64,000 bases of DNA, taken from positions 7,150,001-7,214,000 of the forward strand of contig WPIO01000002.1 in NCBI GenBank assembly GCA_009760855.2. The letters run 5' to 3'. Of this stretch, positions 26,410-47,937 are shown one piece after another. The translations under genes were made by a program, and so were the position numbers. Below the pieces are notes generated by a model. That model did no database searches. It was not told where the DNA came from and saw nothing but the letters and a program-made list of their open reading frames with translations. This DNA is from Cristatella mucedo. Lineage: Eukaryota; Bryozoa; Phylactolaemata; Cristatellidae. Numbering within the stretch: position 1 is the first letter of the stretch; each line of letters starts with the position of its first letter.

Positions 26410-28222
26410 TAATAATAATAATAATAATTCACTTGATAAAGCGCCCTCAGAGAACTCAATCTCTCTCTAGGCGCTTTACATTTGCTGTAAAGTGAAATTC
26501 AATTGAATGGTAAGTAAAATCATGCTTTAAAAAACCAACGAAATGAATAATATGGTTAGGGGTGACATGCACAGGGTCAGCATGCAAATGTGGTTAGTGG
26601 CAGCATGCACAGTGTCAGCACGCATAAGCACATCAAAGACGAATCACAGGGACCCACTAAATGCTGTCCTAAATAGGTGTGTTTTTAGGTTCCTTTTAAA
26701 TGTGGTCAGGTCAGGGGATGTTTTGACGCAGGTCGGGAGGGAGTTCCAGGCTGTGGGAGCACACGAACTAAATGCACGGTCTCCAAAGGATTTAAGGCTT
26801 GTATGAGGTATTTCTAGACTGTTGGATTCCGAGAAGCGGGTGGTACGATGCTTGGCCTGATGGGGTAGTATATCTGACAGATTGGCTGGAGCCATAGAAT
26901 GAAGGGACCTACAAGTGAGCGACGAAACCTTGAAGTCAATCCATTGCTTGACTGGTAGCCAGTGCAGGTCGGCGAGAAGTGGAGTAATGTGGCAACTGCG
27001 ACGCTCACGACAGACAAGCCTAGCTGCAGAGTTTTGCACCAGCCGCAATCGCCTGATCGCACATGCTGATAGGCCAGTAAGCAGTGAGTTGCAGAAGTCG
27101 AGACGAGATGTCACGAATGCATGGACCAACTTGAACGTGGTATTTTTATCTAAACAGGCCCGAATTTTAGCAATGTTATGAAGCTGAAAATATGCGGATT
27201 TGACTGTGGAGCTGATGTGGTCGTCTAACGAGAGGTCGCTTTGGAATATGACACCTAGATTTCGAGCTGATTCAACTGGAGATATGCTGGCAGAGCCAAT
27301 TTTGAGAGTCAGCCTTTCCAATCTCTGGATCACACTGGGTTTGCCCATAACTAGTAAGTTAGTTTTATCATCGTTAAGTTTTAGAAAATCTGCTGCCATC
27401 CATGTGCGGATGTCATCAATGCATGCAGCAAGTGAGTTGAGAGAATTTGAGGTGCTCGAAGGCTGTGAGAGATCAAAGCAAATGTACAACTGAGTGTCAT
27501 CTGCATAGAAGTGAAAGCCTAGATTGTGCTTGGCAATCACATCAGCAAGAGGCAGAGTATAAACCGTGAACAGAACCGGACCTAGCACTGAGCCCTGAGG
27601 TACTCCATATTTCAGAGGTACTTCAGATGATCTTTGTCCATTCACGTCAATACTCTGGAGTCTCCCACTGAGATAGGACCTGAACCACTGCAGAGCAGTG
27701 CCAGTGATGCCCAGGCGAGATGAGAGGCGCTCTAGAAGAACTTTGTGATCGATGGTATCAAAAGCTGCCGAAAGATCAAGCAAAACAAGCAGAGACACTC
27801 TACCCATGTCTGCATTCCTAAGTAGGTCGTTGTATACCCGAAGCAATGCTGACTCCGTGGAGTGATTAGCTCTAAAGCCAGGCTGGAACTTACTAGCAAG
27901 GTGTGAGGTTTCGATATACGAGTTCAGCTGGTCCGCCACGACCCGTTCGAGTGTCTTTGATAGGAATGGTAGAAGGGAAACTGGGCGGTAGTTGCTCAAG
28001 TTCTCTTGGTCAAGTGTAGTTTTCTTGAGAAGTGGCCTGACTACAGCTTTTTTGAAAGGTGCTGGGACATGACCTGAGGCTAATGACATATTAATGATGT
28101 TAGTTATGCATGGCAGCAGCAGATCAATGCAACGTAGGAGCAGGACAGTGGGAATAGGGTCCAGAGGACTTGTTGTCTTCTTTGATTGAGATACGAACTT
28201 TAGGACTAGATCACTAGTGACA
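26410..28222 (-). mobile_element. CR1/L2-type LINE, copy 1 (5'-truncated)
   Basis: Minus strand; 3' end at 26,410 with an (ATT)n tail and the conserved stem-loop. It carries a 527-codon open frame (26,644-28,227) with no endonuclease domain, so the 5' end is lost. Reverse-transcriptase motifs in order: [41 protein letters not shown] (catalytic aspartates present) and a C-terminal GDRAFSSCAPTAWNSLP. By eye it is almost identical to the copies at 31.0 and 59.6 kb. The clade is not resolved beyond the CR1/L2/Rex group. Confidence 0.9.
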
Positions 28223-28680
28223 ATCAACTTACTTCTAACTTAGCACTCAGCGTCAGCAACTTCCTGGCGTGGCGCCGCGACATTTCCAATCTATTTTAAT
28301 GTCCGAACTAGCAGGAAGTAACCCACCGTCTACTGGACCGACGCTGCTGCCCACGGTGCTGGGGAGAGGGCGTGGTACGCCGCAGGATCCCAGCCGGCTG
28401 CTCTGGACGCTATCTTGTCGAGCTAACGTCAGCAAACGCTAAGCAGCTGGGCTGAAAGCGGTGCCGCGCAGTGAGCAGCGTGCTGTTGGTGAATACGTAC
28501 GCGATCTTCGTCGTTTCTCTGGGACTCACTCAATCCTTGGCCGGAGAACGTCGAAGAACGAGCTCGCCTTTTTCTCCTACGCTTTGGCCGATTGACCTCC
28601 AAATTTTCGCCTTAACGGCCAACGTCGCGTCGAGCGCTGCTGGGCTCTGCTGGCTGATCTGCTCCGACTGGGATGACTAT
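28223..28680. other. No recognised gene
   Basis: GC-moderate flank between the LINE and the tandem repeat. No recognisable coding similarity. Confidence 0.4.
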
Positions 28681-28940
28681 CCGTCCAGAGAGGCTCTAAC
28701 CCGTCCAGAGAGGCTCTAATCCGTCCAGAGAGGCTCTAACCTGTCCAGAGAGGCTCTAACCCGTCCAGAGAGGCTCTAACCCGTCCAGTGAGGCTCTAAC
28801 CCGTCCAGAGAGGCTCTAACCCGTCCAGAGAGGCTCTAACCCGTCTAGAGAGGCTCTAATCAATCCAGAGATGCTCTAATCCATCAAGAGAGGCTCTAAT
28901 CCGTCCAGAGAGGCTCTAATCCGTCCAGAGAGGCTCTAAC
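28681..28940. repeat. 13 x 20-bp tandem repeat
   Basis: Thirteen contiguous 20-bp units, consensus CCGTCCAGAGAGGCTCTAAC, with few substitutions. The units are directly adjacent with no spacers. Confidence 0.95.
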
Positions 28941-29254
28941 AGGCCCACTCCTGCCCTCGGTCCCTGCAGGCAAGCGTGCAGTGCAGTGAGGGGCTGCTGG
29001 GCTTCGCTAAAGCTCCTCCCCCTCGGACCGATTCTACAGGCCGTTCGACTTGCTCTCTAGCCATCGTCCGTCAGCTGCCTATGTCTTGGAAACATATAGT
29101 AATAATAATGACAAATGGCGTGCTCAGTGACCTATGAGAACTACTAATAATAACCATAGTAAAGCGCTTTCATATTGCACGTAGACAGCTAAATTCTTTG
29201 CCTTGGTGCATCAGATAGGCTGAAATAAAAGCAATTCAACTGATAATAAAAAAT

Positions 29255-30530
29255 AATACGTCTTTTGTATGGTGCCCTGTGAGCACTTGATCTATACTTA
29301 GTCGCTGTACAACTCGCTAAAAGACAAGCAAGAATCAAAGGGTAATGAAGAGAAGGATATCCTGCTTAGGTGATTTGAAGAAGAAAAACGCAATTATAAT
29401 GATAATACAAACATGCAAAAGCACACGAAAGACTCACGGCCGATGTTTAGTAGGACCCCCATTTAGTAACATTCACTCAATCCTGCACAGGTACACAAAG
29501 CACACAGAAAAAAGACAGGTCCACTGGGGCGCTAGACAAAAGCGCTTCGCTGTTGCCGTTAGCTATGAAGTACAGTTTCATAATTCGCAACTACAGAGCA
29601 AATGTGATGTGGAACAGGTAGGTTGTCAGCTAATTTTTGAATGCCGTTAAATCGAGAGACGACGTGATGTCATTCGGTAGTAAGCTCCAAGCTTTGGAAC
29701 TATTGAAACGGAAACCACGGTCTTCGGGGTATTTGAAGTTAGTTAAGGGCACAAGTAATTGACTACAGCGGGTACAGGTGGGACGGGAGGCATGAAGTAA
29801 AACTAATTCGGATAGGTAGAACAGAACAAGAAAATGCAGCGGCCTAAAGGTGAGTAAGAGGATCTTGAAGTCGATACGCTGCTTGGTAGGAAGCTATTTC
29901 AGAATGATGAGCAGTGTTGCATAGCAGTTACGACATCTACGACAGATAAGCCTAGCTGCTGAGTATTGCACCAAATGCATGCGTAATATTGTGCATGCTG
30001 GAAGAACATTCAAGTAGCGGGTTACACAATTCTTGTAGGAGTGTAACGAATGCATGGACCAGTTTGGCTGTTGTGTCCTTATCTCAGCAGGCTCAAGTTT
30101 TTGTAATGCTACGTACGGGAAAATAGGCAGACTTGATTATGGAGCTGATGTGCTCATTTAGTGACGGTTGTTTAGGAAGGACATCCAGATTCCGCGCCGA
30201 GGCTACATGAGATATACCGGTAGAGCCAATTTGGAGAGCTAGGCTTTCCAGCGGCTGAGTAACACTTGCTTTGCATATGCTTAGTAAGTAGGTTTCTCCG
30301 TCATTGATTTTCAGAAACTCTGGCTTCTATTTAAGTGCGAATGTGAGCAATGCATAGTCTTGTGAACCTAAGAGAGTTTGAGGTGCTAGAAGGTAGAGAA
30401 GGATCAATCGAAAGTACAACTGCGTGTCACATGCATAAACAAGGAAAGCCTCGGTTGTGCTTGGCGATTGCAGCGGCAAGCGGGACTGTAGAAACTGTGA
30501 AAAGAATTTGACTAAAAAAGATCCTTAAAC
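29255..30530 (-). pseudogene. Old, degenerate CR1/L2-type LINE copy
   Basis: Similarity to the minus-strand LINE copies can be followed through the 3' tail, the GAGTTCCAGGCTTTGG-like region (as AAGCTCCAAGCTTTGG), the CGACAGATAAGCCTAGCTGC block and the AGGCTTTCCA block. Indels and stops occur throughout. Confidence 0.7.
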
Positions 30531-30584
30531 TACCCAAACGTTAACATGCTTAGTGATTGGAATGCTTTGATTTATGATATCAAG

Positions 30585-31021
30585 GTCCAAAACTTGTGCA
30601 CGCATGAGCACACGGAAGATGATCCACGCAGGCGAAGCACATGTTGCGAATAATAAGTGGATATCAAGTTTATCTTTAAAAAAACGGTGTCGGCAGAGAA
30701 CGACTTAAAACCACTGGGCAGAGTGCTCCAGGTTTTGGGTTTGAGTAAGAAATGAGGTCATGCTCTCCAAGAAAACTCTAGGTTCGTTAGGTGCGAAGCT
30801 AAACGACCGAGTCAAAGGAGCGGTGGCTTAGCTGTGACTATGTAAGCACAGTCAGGGAGTGAAGCGACCTACCAGTGAGTATTTGAATATTGAATATTAT
30901 TTTGAAATATTGAAATCGACCGGGATATTTAAATCGACGAACTGCCCCTCGATGCGCCGGCTGACGATGAGCTGCCAGTGCAGGTCGGAGAGAAATGGCG
31001 TAATGCCTCAGTGGCGACGGT
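30585..31021 (-). pseudogene. Degenerate LINE fragment used as target by copy 2
   Basis: A diverged LINE 3' segment (AGTGCTCCAGGTTTTGGG; CCAGTGCAGGTCGGAGAG). It ends abruptly at 31,021, where the (AAT)n tail of LINE copy 2 starts. Confidence 0.6.
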
Positions 31022-32432
31022 TAATAATAATAATAATAATAATTCACTTGATAAAGCGCCCTCAGAGAACTCAATCTCTCTCTAGGCGCTTTACATTTGC
31101 TGTAAAGTGAAATGCAATTGAATGGTAAGTAAAATCATGCTTGAAAAACAAACGAAATGAATAATATGGTTAGGGGTGACATGCACAGGGTCAGCATGCA
31201 AATGTGGTTAGTGGCAGCATGCACAGTGTCAGCACGCATAAGCACATCAAAGACGAATCACAGGGACCCACTAAATGCTGTCCTAAATAGGTGTGTTTTT
31301 AGGTTCCTTTTAAATGTGGTCAGGTCAGGGGATGTTTTGACGCAGGTCGGGAGGGAGTTCCAGGCTTTGGGAGCACACGAACTAAATGCACGGTCTCCAA
31401 AGGATTTAAGGCTTGTATGAGGTATTTCTAGACTGTTGGATTCCGAGAAGCGGGTGGTACGATGCTTGGCCTGATGGGGTAGTATATCTGACAGATAGGC
31501 TGGAGCCATAGAATGAAGGGACCTACAAGTGAGCGACGAAACCTTGAAGTCAATCCATTGCTTGACTGGTAGCCAGTGCAGGTCGGCGAGAAGTGGAGTA
31601 ATGTGGCAACTGCGACGCTCACGACAGACAAGCCTAGCTGCAGAGTTTTGCACCAGCTGCAATCGCCTGATCGCACATGCCGGTAGGCCAGTAAGCAGTG
31701 AGTTGCAGAAGTCGAGACGGGATGTCACGAATGCATGAACTAACTTGGACGTGATATCTTTATCTAAACAAGCCCGAATTTTAGCAATGTTATGAAGCTG
31801 AAAATAGGCGGATTTGACTGTGGAGCTGATATGGTCATCTAACGAGAGGTCGCTTTGGAATATGACACCTAGATTCCGAGCTGATTTGACAGGAGATATG
31901 CTGGCAGAGCCCATTTTGAGAGTCAGCCTTTCCAATCTCTGGATCACACTGGGTTTTCCCATAACTAGTAAGTTAGTTTTATCATCGTTAAGTTTTAGAA
32001 AATTTGCTGCCATCCATGTGCGGATGTCATCAATGCATGCAGCAAGTGAGTTGAGAGAATTTGAGGTGCTCGAAGGCTGGGAGGGATCAAAGCAAAGGTA
32101 CAACTGAGTGTCATTTGCATAGAAGTGAAAGCCTAGATTGTGCTTGGCAATCACATCAGCAAGAGGCAGAGTATAAACCGTGAAAAGTACCGGACCTAGC
32201 ACTGAGCCCTGAGGTACTCCATATTTCAGAGGTACTTCAGATGATCTTTGTCCATTCACGTCAATACTCTGGAGTCCCACTGAGATAGGACCTGAACCAC
32301 TGCAGAACAGTGCCAGTGATGCCCAGGCGAGATGAGAGGCGCTCTAGAAGAACTTTGAGATCGATGGTATCAAAAGCTGCCGAAAGATCAAGCAAAACAA
32401 GCAGAGACACTCTACCCATGTCCGCATTCCGG
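31022..32432 (-). mobile_element. CR1/L2-type LINE, copy 2 (5'-truncated)
   Basis: Minus strand, near-identical to copy 1. The reverse-transcriptase frame is open for 340 codons (31,258-32,280). A 2-nt deletion near 32,273, compared with copies 1 and 3, shifts it off an upstream piece ([10 protein letters not shown]) that ends at the truncation point near 32,432. The YADD box here reads YANDTQLY, so a catalytic aspartate is changed to Asn. Confidence 0.88.
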
Positions 32433-32546
32433 TTGGCATCTCTTCGACGATGCTGCCGCCGGCTTGCAACTAAGCTGCCGATCACATTTAGCAGTTCGCA
32501 GCCGTTTGACGCTGATTTTTCACTCGCCAGAATATTACTGAATACA

Positions 32547-32552
32547 TTTATT
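32547..32552 (-). promoter_or_regulatory. Candidate poly(A) signal for GST-2
   Basis: AATAAA on the minus strand, about 224 nt downstream of the GST-2 stop codon. Confidence 0.45.
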
Positions 32553-32775
32553 CATTCAAATAGTTTGATTTAGAAACAGCATGCTAAGACTCTCGTGTTA
32601 GTGACAGCAGGTGCGTCAGGGCGAGCAATAAGCCCCCAGCAGCAGCAGCTTGCGTGCTTGCGACCGGTGAGAGGAGAGAGAGAGAGAGAGAGAGAGACGG
32701 GAAAGAGCGTAGGTGCAGGCTGAGCCAGGCTCGAGACAAGGTTCGCGGACGCCAACGACCGGAACTGTCTCAAGT

Positions 32776-41525
<8,750 letters not shown>

Positions 41526-42530
41526 AATAACAACAATGCATTTGATATTACCCCCTCAGAGAACTCGATCTCTTTCCAGGCACTTTACATTTGCTGCACA
41601 TGAAGCACAATCGCATAGTTTGTGGTGACATGCTCAATAAGCAACAAGAATAACATGATTAGGGGTGACATGCACCGGGTCAGCATACAAGTTTGATCAG
41701 TGGCAGCATGCACAGTGTCAGCATGCATAACCCCACATAGGACGAATCTAAGGGACCCACTAAATGCTGTCCTAAATAGGCGCTTTTAAGTTCTTTTTAA
41801 ATGTGGTCAGGTCAGGGGATGTTCTGACGCAGGTCGGGAGTGAGTTCCAGGCTTTGGGAACATACGAACTAAAGGCTTGGTATCCAAAGGATTTGAGATT
41901 TGTACGAGATATGGGTAAACGGTTAGATTCTGAAGCGGGTGGTAGGATGCTCGACCTGGTGGGGGAGTAAATCTGATAGATAGGCTGGAGCTAAAGAATG
42001 TAGGGACATAAAAGTGAGCGACAAAACTTTAAAGTCGATCCGTTGCTTGACTGGTAGCCAGTGCAGGTTGACGATAAGTGGTGCGATGCGGCAACTGGGA
42101 CGCTCACGACAGACAAGCCTAGCTACAGAGTTGTGCACCAGCTGTGAGTGCCTGAGTGCACAGGCCGGTAGACCAGCAATCAGTGAGTTGCAGAAGTCAA
42201 GACGGGATGTCGCGAATGCCTGGACCAATTTAGATGTGATATCCCTGTCTAAAAAAGCCCGAATTTTAGCAATGTTCTGTTGCTGAAAGTATCCAGACTT
42301 GACTGTGGAGCTGGTGTGGTCGTCTAATGAGCTGACGTGGCTGCCTAATTAAAGGTCACTTTGTAATATGACACCTAGATTTCGTGCAGAATCAACAGGA
42401 GATATGCTTGCAGAGCCGATTTTGAGCGCTAGCCTTTCCAATTTCTGAATCACACTTGGTTTGCCCATAACTAGTAAGCTGGTTTTATCATCATTCAATT
42501 TAAGAAAGTCTGCTGCCATCCGTGTGCTCA
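41526..42530 (-). pseudogene. Diverged CR1/L2-type LINE 3' copy
   Basis: Minus strand. Starts at the tail near 41,526 (TTTGATATTACCCCCTCAGAG), then the 3' UTR, then the reverse-transcriptase C-terminal half (RLDFCNSLIAGLPA; LHWLPVKQRIDFKV) in broken frames, up to DDKTSLLVMG near 42,490. A short duplication of the GTGGAGCTG..GTGG segment lies near 42,304-42,345. Truncated near 42,530. Confidence 0.75.
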
Positions 42531-42837
42531 TTTTGTCGCCATACAAATGCTTCCTCAACAAGAACGTGTCCTCAGTTATTATAGCACTGGGTAGCTCGCT
42601 GCACTCCGTGTCCCACCACCTTCATTCCCCAACCATTAATTGCTGCTTCATCTACTTATCACTGATTAGGCGTCTGTTACCCATGAAGTGGAACTACTAG
42701 CAGCTGAGTTTTTGATTGAACGAGGTTAGATTTGTGCACGGCTTAATGTTCGGTGCACGGTTGTTTGCAGCAGGCTTGCTAAGTCGATATTTAATATTAT
42801 TTAGCAGTGCTTATATAACATTGTATATATTAAAAAA

Positions 42838-42992
42838 TATAATTCATCTGTTTAGCACCCTAAGAGAACGTAATCTCTATCCAGGCGCTTTACAAATGAA
42901 GCTTCACAAATGACATGCAGCGCGCTCGAGCCCACGACCTCGATCGTTCGAGGCGAGCATCTAACTTACCCCTGGGCCAAACCAGTCCATGG
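42838..42992 (-). repeat. tRNA-derived SINE, family 1
   Basis: Minus strand: degraded head TGGTTTGGCCCAGGGGTAAG, B-box-like GGGCTCGAGCG, then AAAGCGCCTGGATAGAGATT and a GGGTGCTAAAC arm. Confidence 0.65.
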
Positions 42993-43795
42993 GCTTCGCT
43001 AGAGTGAAAGGTCTTGTGGCTGTCTATTCTTGAAGCAGATAAGATCGATCAGAATAGCACGATTCGTCCAGCCATTTCTAGCCGTAAGTCTCTACGACAT
43101 GGTGTTTGTTTGCACAGGACTGGTTTCTAATGGTCGGTGTGTGCCAACGGCAATGTGTACAGGCCTAGAACTCGGTGTCGCAATTAAAGAAGCAAAGAAT
43201 ATTTTTGAAAAACCTTACGAGTTGGTTGGTACTCCTTGATTTAAGAATTCACAATTGCAAAAATTATAGGTCCCCCTGTGATCTGCCAAGACAGAATTCA
43301 TTTAACCTATCCCCACAGATGTAACAAGACGACTCATAAAGGCGGACCCCAGGGCAGTAACTGATGAGTTTCACCAAGGTCTTACTGATCCAGGTTATAG
43401 CTTCCATCTGTGGGCTGCTGCTAATGATATGCTAAAGCTGCGATAAGTTGCATAGGTGTTCTTTTCATTGATGCTGTAGTTTTAATGAGCCAGTAAAATC
43501 GCAGCCCATGGCAGGGGTATACAAGAACTTTTTACAAGAGCTGTTTTGGCCTAGTAGCTGGCTCAACTTCGCGGCTGGACATAATTTTCCAAGTCTCTTG
43601 CATTCATCACAACTCTTATCTACTGTAAGTGCCTTGAAAGACCTTATCTTCGGTAAGTAGCCATTTTCAAGGATTCAATTATTGCAATCATCATTTTGAA
43701 AGCTGCAGCAAAAATGTTATGCAACGGTGCTATATCTAGTCAGCTGGACCAGTCACGGCCCAATCCATACTAGGCAGAAACGATGCATCCATATG

Positions 43796-43957
43796 TATAT
43801 AATTCATTTGCATAGCGCCTAAGAGAACTTAATCTCTATTCAGGCACTTCACATGTGCCAGGGCTCAACCCCACAACCTCGGTCATCGAATGCATTCACC
43901 TCACCTCGATCGTTAAGGCGAACACTTTAACCGCTCGGCCAAACCAGCACGGTGTGT
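43796..43957 (-). repeat. tRNA-derived SINE, family 1
   Basis: Minus strand: head CTGGTTTGGCCGAGCGGTTA (clear A box), B-box-like GGGGTTGAGCCC, then GAAGTGCCTGAATAGAGATT and TTAGGCGCTATGC. Confidence 0.7.
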
Positions 43958-44894
43958 ATGTAGTTAACACGGCAACCAGTGCAAACACTTGGTGTTAAGC
44001 CAACAGTGACACTGTCCCGAGATTGCAGCAAATGTCAATTGGACAAGATGTATTACACATGTGAATGAGTGTTAAGCAGTTGACTCTAAGAGCAATAGCA
44101 TGTGGACAAGTCACAATTAAGATGTGGTGTTCAGTTGCAGCCAGTTTAACAGTTTTGATTTGAAGTCCAATAGCATGCTTACGTGATGATCTCTACGCAA
44201 AATATTAGTACGGGCGGTACAAAAGACAATTATCTTTGGCTGAAGTGAATGCAGGCCTCAGAAGACAAAATTTGAACTCAGTCTAGTCCTGTGAATACAC
44301 CAGCAAAAAGCGAATGAGGAGTCGTCTCATTAGCAAGGGAATGCGCGATTATTTATAGATGCACCTGCTATCTCCACATTAAAAAACGCATGAAATAATC
44401 ATAACTTAATAAAACGCTTTGAGCAATTCTTAAAAGCTTTTTTCCTGCGACGGTCTTACTTGTAGTTGTCCTGTTTGTCCACGTTCCGGCTCTACTGCAG
44501 CATCGCTAAGACGTTGGCAGATAATAAATAAGTTGCTTGTATAATGCCTTACAAGCGCTAGCTCTGAATCCACACAGATTGCTAGGCACTAAAGAATCTA
44601 TTATAATCAAGGGTTAGTGACACGGATGGTAGGCGGCAGCAAAATAAACTCCATACACTGGCTCACCATAAGACTACAGCCCACTGATTAAAAACTTACC
44701 CTAGACCCTGAGAATTTATGAAACTTTCATCCGGACTCGAGTGTTCTGCCAGTCGTGTCCAGAACACTTGAGTGGTGGACCGACATCTAAGCCTTCAAAT
44801 CAAGTCAGATCGTGGTAGCTCAATTTTCAATTCAGTTCTAAGGAAACCGTTTTCCTCCCGTTATTAATGACCTGTATAAGCTGATCACGCTAGA
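43958..44894. other. No recognised gene
   Basis: No coding similarity or repeat boundary was seen. Confidence 0.4.
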
Positions 44895-45100
44895 GCCTCT
44901 CTGCTGGTACTAATGAATCTACCGGCAGCACTTGACACCATTGAACACCAGACCCTTGAATGGCCTAGCCACACGCCAAGGTACCACATGCTGTCTGCTG
45001 TATACCTCAGGCTCGGCGACGTCACTATGAATCGTCAATCAACCTCGAGTCAGTACATCTCATTCAGTGAAGCAAGCGTATTACTGAATTTTGTGGATTA
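44895..45100 (+). pseudogene. Possible LINE reverse transcriptase relic
   Basis: A frame reads MNLPAALDTIEHQTLEW, resembling the [16 protein letters not shown] box of the LINE reverse transcriptase. No other motif can be followed. Confidence 0.35.
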
Positions 45101-47402
45101 ACAAACTGAGTCCATATTGCTAACTGTAGAGGTCTTGTCGCTTTATTTTTGGTGGCCCTGCCGATAACAGAACTAGTGCTCAATTCTTAACAAAGCGCTC
45201 GATGGCGGCCGAACCAGTGGTACATCCCAAGTTTGCAGCCTCAGGACGTCTCGGCACGTCCATTTAGACACTCAATAAGAATATTCTCCCTCCAAGACCG
45301 GTAGCCCCCTGTAAGGCTCAATAGGCCAGAGGACCCGTGAGCCTTACATCGCACTTGATCAACCGGAACATCTAAGGGCCTTTGGACCCACACTTTATCA
45401 ACCGAACCAACTTTGATATGAGCTGTACTAGAGATCGTGATTAACGTCTCTTCCCCCTGCTGTGTACGGCTTCTTAAGTTTACTTAACACACCCTTTGAC
45501 ATGTACGTGTGCTGTCTGCCTGGTCTCCCGGGCGAACCGGACCGTCTTTCAAAGCAGCTGCTACTACAGCTTAAAGCTTACCTTTGTCCAATAAGTACAA
45601 CTCGATCTAGCTTTGCAACCATCCATAGGTTGGTCAACAATATCTCAAGCCTTAAAGGGACCTTTATATGTAGTTGAAATATTCTATCTGTACATACACA
45701 TTAACATGTGTGGCTACAGGTGTGCAAACAAAATTGACAAAGGCATGCAAGACCCGGGCAGCTTGAAAAGCCATAAGCATTACGATACACAACGGTTTAT
45801 TAATATAAATGCATTCATTTGAATTTTCTTGATAAGTGCCGATACCGATCTCGATCGCTCTGGGCCTCATCAAGCCATTGCTCCCGCTGGACGGTAACTC
45901 TTGAGCTTGAGACGAGTATAGCTGCAGTCTTCACTACTGCCACCTCATCGGCCTGAAAATGACCAAACGAAGGGTGCAACTGGCTAAATATTCACACTAA
46001 TGCGACCCGAGCAGAGGTTTGTCCCCTTTGGTTTCCTCGCTCTCGCTCGTTGCAGTATTCTATGGCAGGAATACACACAATAGCGAAAACCACCAGGAAA
46101 CCTAGGAATTGCTTAATCTTGCACGCCTATGACTCAAGCAAACCCGACTATAACCAGAAAGGTCGACGGGCAGAGAGAACCGCTGCTATGGCCGCAACGG
46201 TCTCAGCCCCGGGAGTGGATCTAAGGAAGCGTGCTTTTCTGCGCTGAACTGACACATGACAATAGCTTGACCAACAGATGCTGCTTACCTGCTAACATGA
46301 AGGAAGAACCGAATCTCAATTATCGACAACCGCCTCTAGCCTCACAACTCCACAGACCTGCAAAGAACGTCGCATGGCTTACACAAACATGACAGCAGTT
46401 CCACTAAATCTTAGGTCGTCATTTCAGATTTACATATCGATGCTTTCGCTTAGGATCGTAGGCTACAAGCAATGTCCAACAAGTTAACCCTACTTATGTG
46501 AATAAAATATGCGTCAAGAAGTGCAATACAAAGGCAGGAAAGCGCCCGACAGCCTAGCATGAAAGGAGCAAATCGGCAGCGCACGGCGACCGTTAAACAT
46601 GAGGGAGCATGCGACATTGTATGTCAACTTACCAAAATGCAAGACAAAAAGGCTCAAAATTATTCAGTCACCTTCTATCAGTGCTACACTGGTGCATTTC
46701 TTGAAGCACATATTAGGATGCTCAGGATGTTTCGCGATGCCAGCAGCCACATCTCCCAACCACTGGTGTAGCGCTCTAGACGCCATGAGGAAAGCCCGGA
46801 AATGAATGAGTGCTGGCAATGGATGTGTGCCGCATAAGAGATTGCTGAAATAAGTAATGCTAAGGCTATCCTGGTTCAAAAATTAGATTTAAATATTTAT
46901 TAAAAATAAATAACTTCAAATAATAATTCTAGTTGCTAAACCAGCGTGCAATAGCATGAATGAAACATCACCGATAGTCGATGACCTCACAGGCGGCACA
47001 TCATAGGGAGTCAAGGTTATACTGACCTGTGCTGACATCGCCACGGCCCCGAGTCGCCTCGCCGCGACGCGCGAAGACATTGCCACTCACGGTTATGCAT
47101 AAACCTTTCTAGAGAGTGTGAGCGTGAAAATGCGGGCCCGACACGCTCTCGCTCGTAGGCCGTGCCTTACCCAGAAGGTGTTTACTTCATTGCGTCTGCT
47201 TCGGGCCGCCACCACGATGCTAAGCCTGGCCTGTTGTTTGTGTGGGCCGACGCAATCGTAGAGTTTGCTATAAGGGGCATCGCGCCCCGGCCAACCTTTT
47301 CGCCATCCGATGCTTTACGTACCGCCTGCGCACGCCTCCAGCAGCGCAGTTGCCCGTTGGCGGCGCAGTCTTCAACTGCAGCCGCCGCCTTTAATTACAG
47401 CT
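45101..47402. other. No recognised gene
   Basis: 2.3 kb of mixed composition with only short unrecognised frames. No tandem or inverted repeat of note. Confidence 0.4.
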
Positions 47403-47937
47403 GAAGCCACGTTTACGTGGCGAGTCTTGCTTTCTACCTGCTTCTGCCATACTCCGGCCTTCCTTTTTGAAAGGAAGTGTACGCGGCCAGTCTTGCTTCC
47501 TTCTTTCTTCGCGCCGTGGTGTTCATGGGAAAACTGCCTTTGTTAAGGAGGCAGGAAGTGGCCCTCTTCGATGCATCTAGTGGTGAATTATAACCTTCCG
47601 CGGTTGCTTGTATCGCCCGCCGCCTCACTGTCTGATTCTTGTGCGACAAGCTCGCAGATTCCCATAAACAGGGACTGGCGTGGAACGCTTCTACGATCTC
47701 GCCGGTCGAGTCGTCCGGCATGCTTTACAATGCAATGACGAAGGCGTTCCCTTGACTTATCACATTGTTTCTCGTTTGCCAAGTCTTGCCTGAGACTTGG
47801 CTTGATATTAGAGCCACGCTTAGCTGCTGAGACTGCCTTAAGTCCTCCCTAAGTCTTGGACCGCCCCAGTATAGGCGACGTATACACCGGAGACTTAAAG
47901 CAGGTAGGAAGCAAGACTCGCCGTGTAAATCCAGCTT
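47403..47937. mobile_element. Non-autonomous DNA transposon (MITE-like)
   Basis: The left end (GTTTACGTGGCGAGTCTTGC) and the reverse complement of the right end (ATTTACACGGCGAGTCTTGC) match over about 40 bp, including TACCTGCTT. The body is about 535 bp with no transposase. Its ends resemble those of the 13.9 kb element only in the TTTACACGGC core. Confidence 0.55.

Noticed and set aside
28681-28940. CRISPR-like array
   Set aside because: Units are directly adjacent with no spacers, in eukaryotic DNA; it is a minisatellite.
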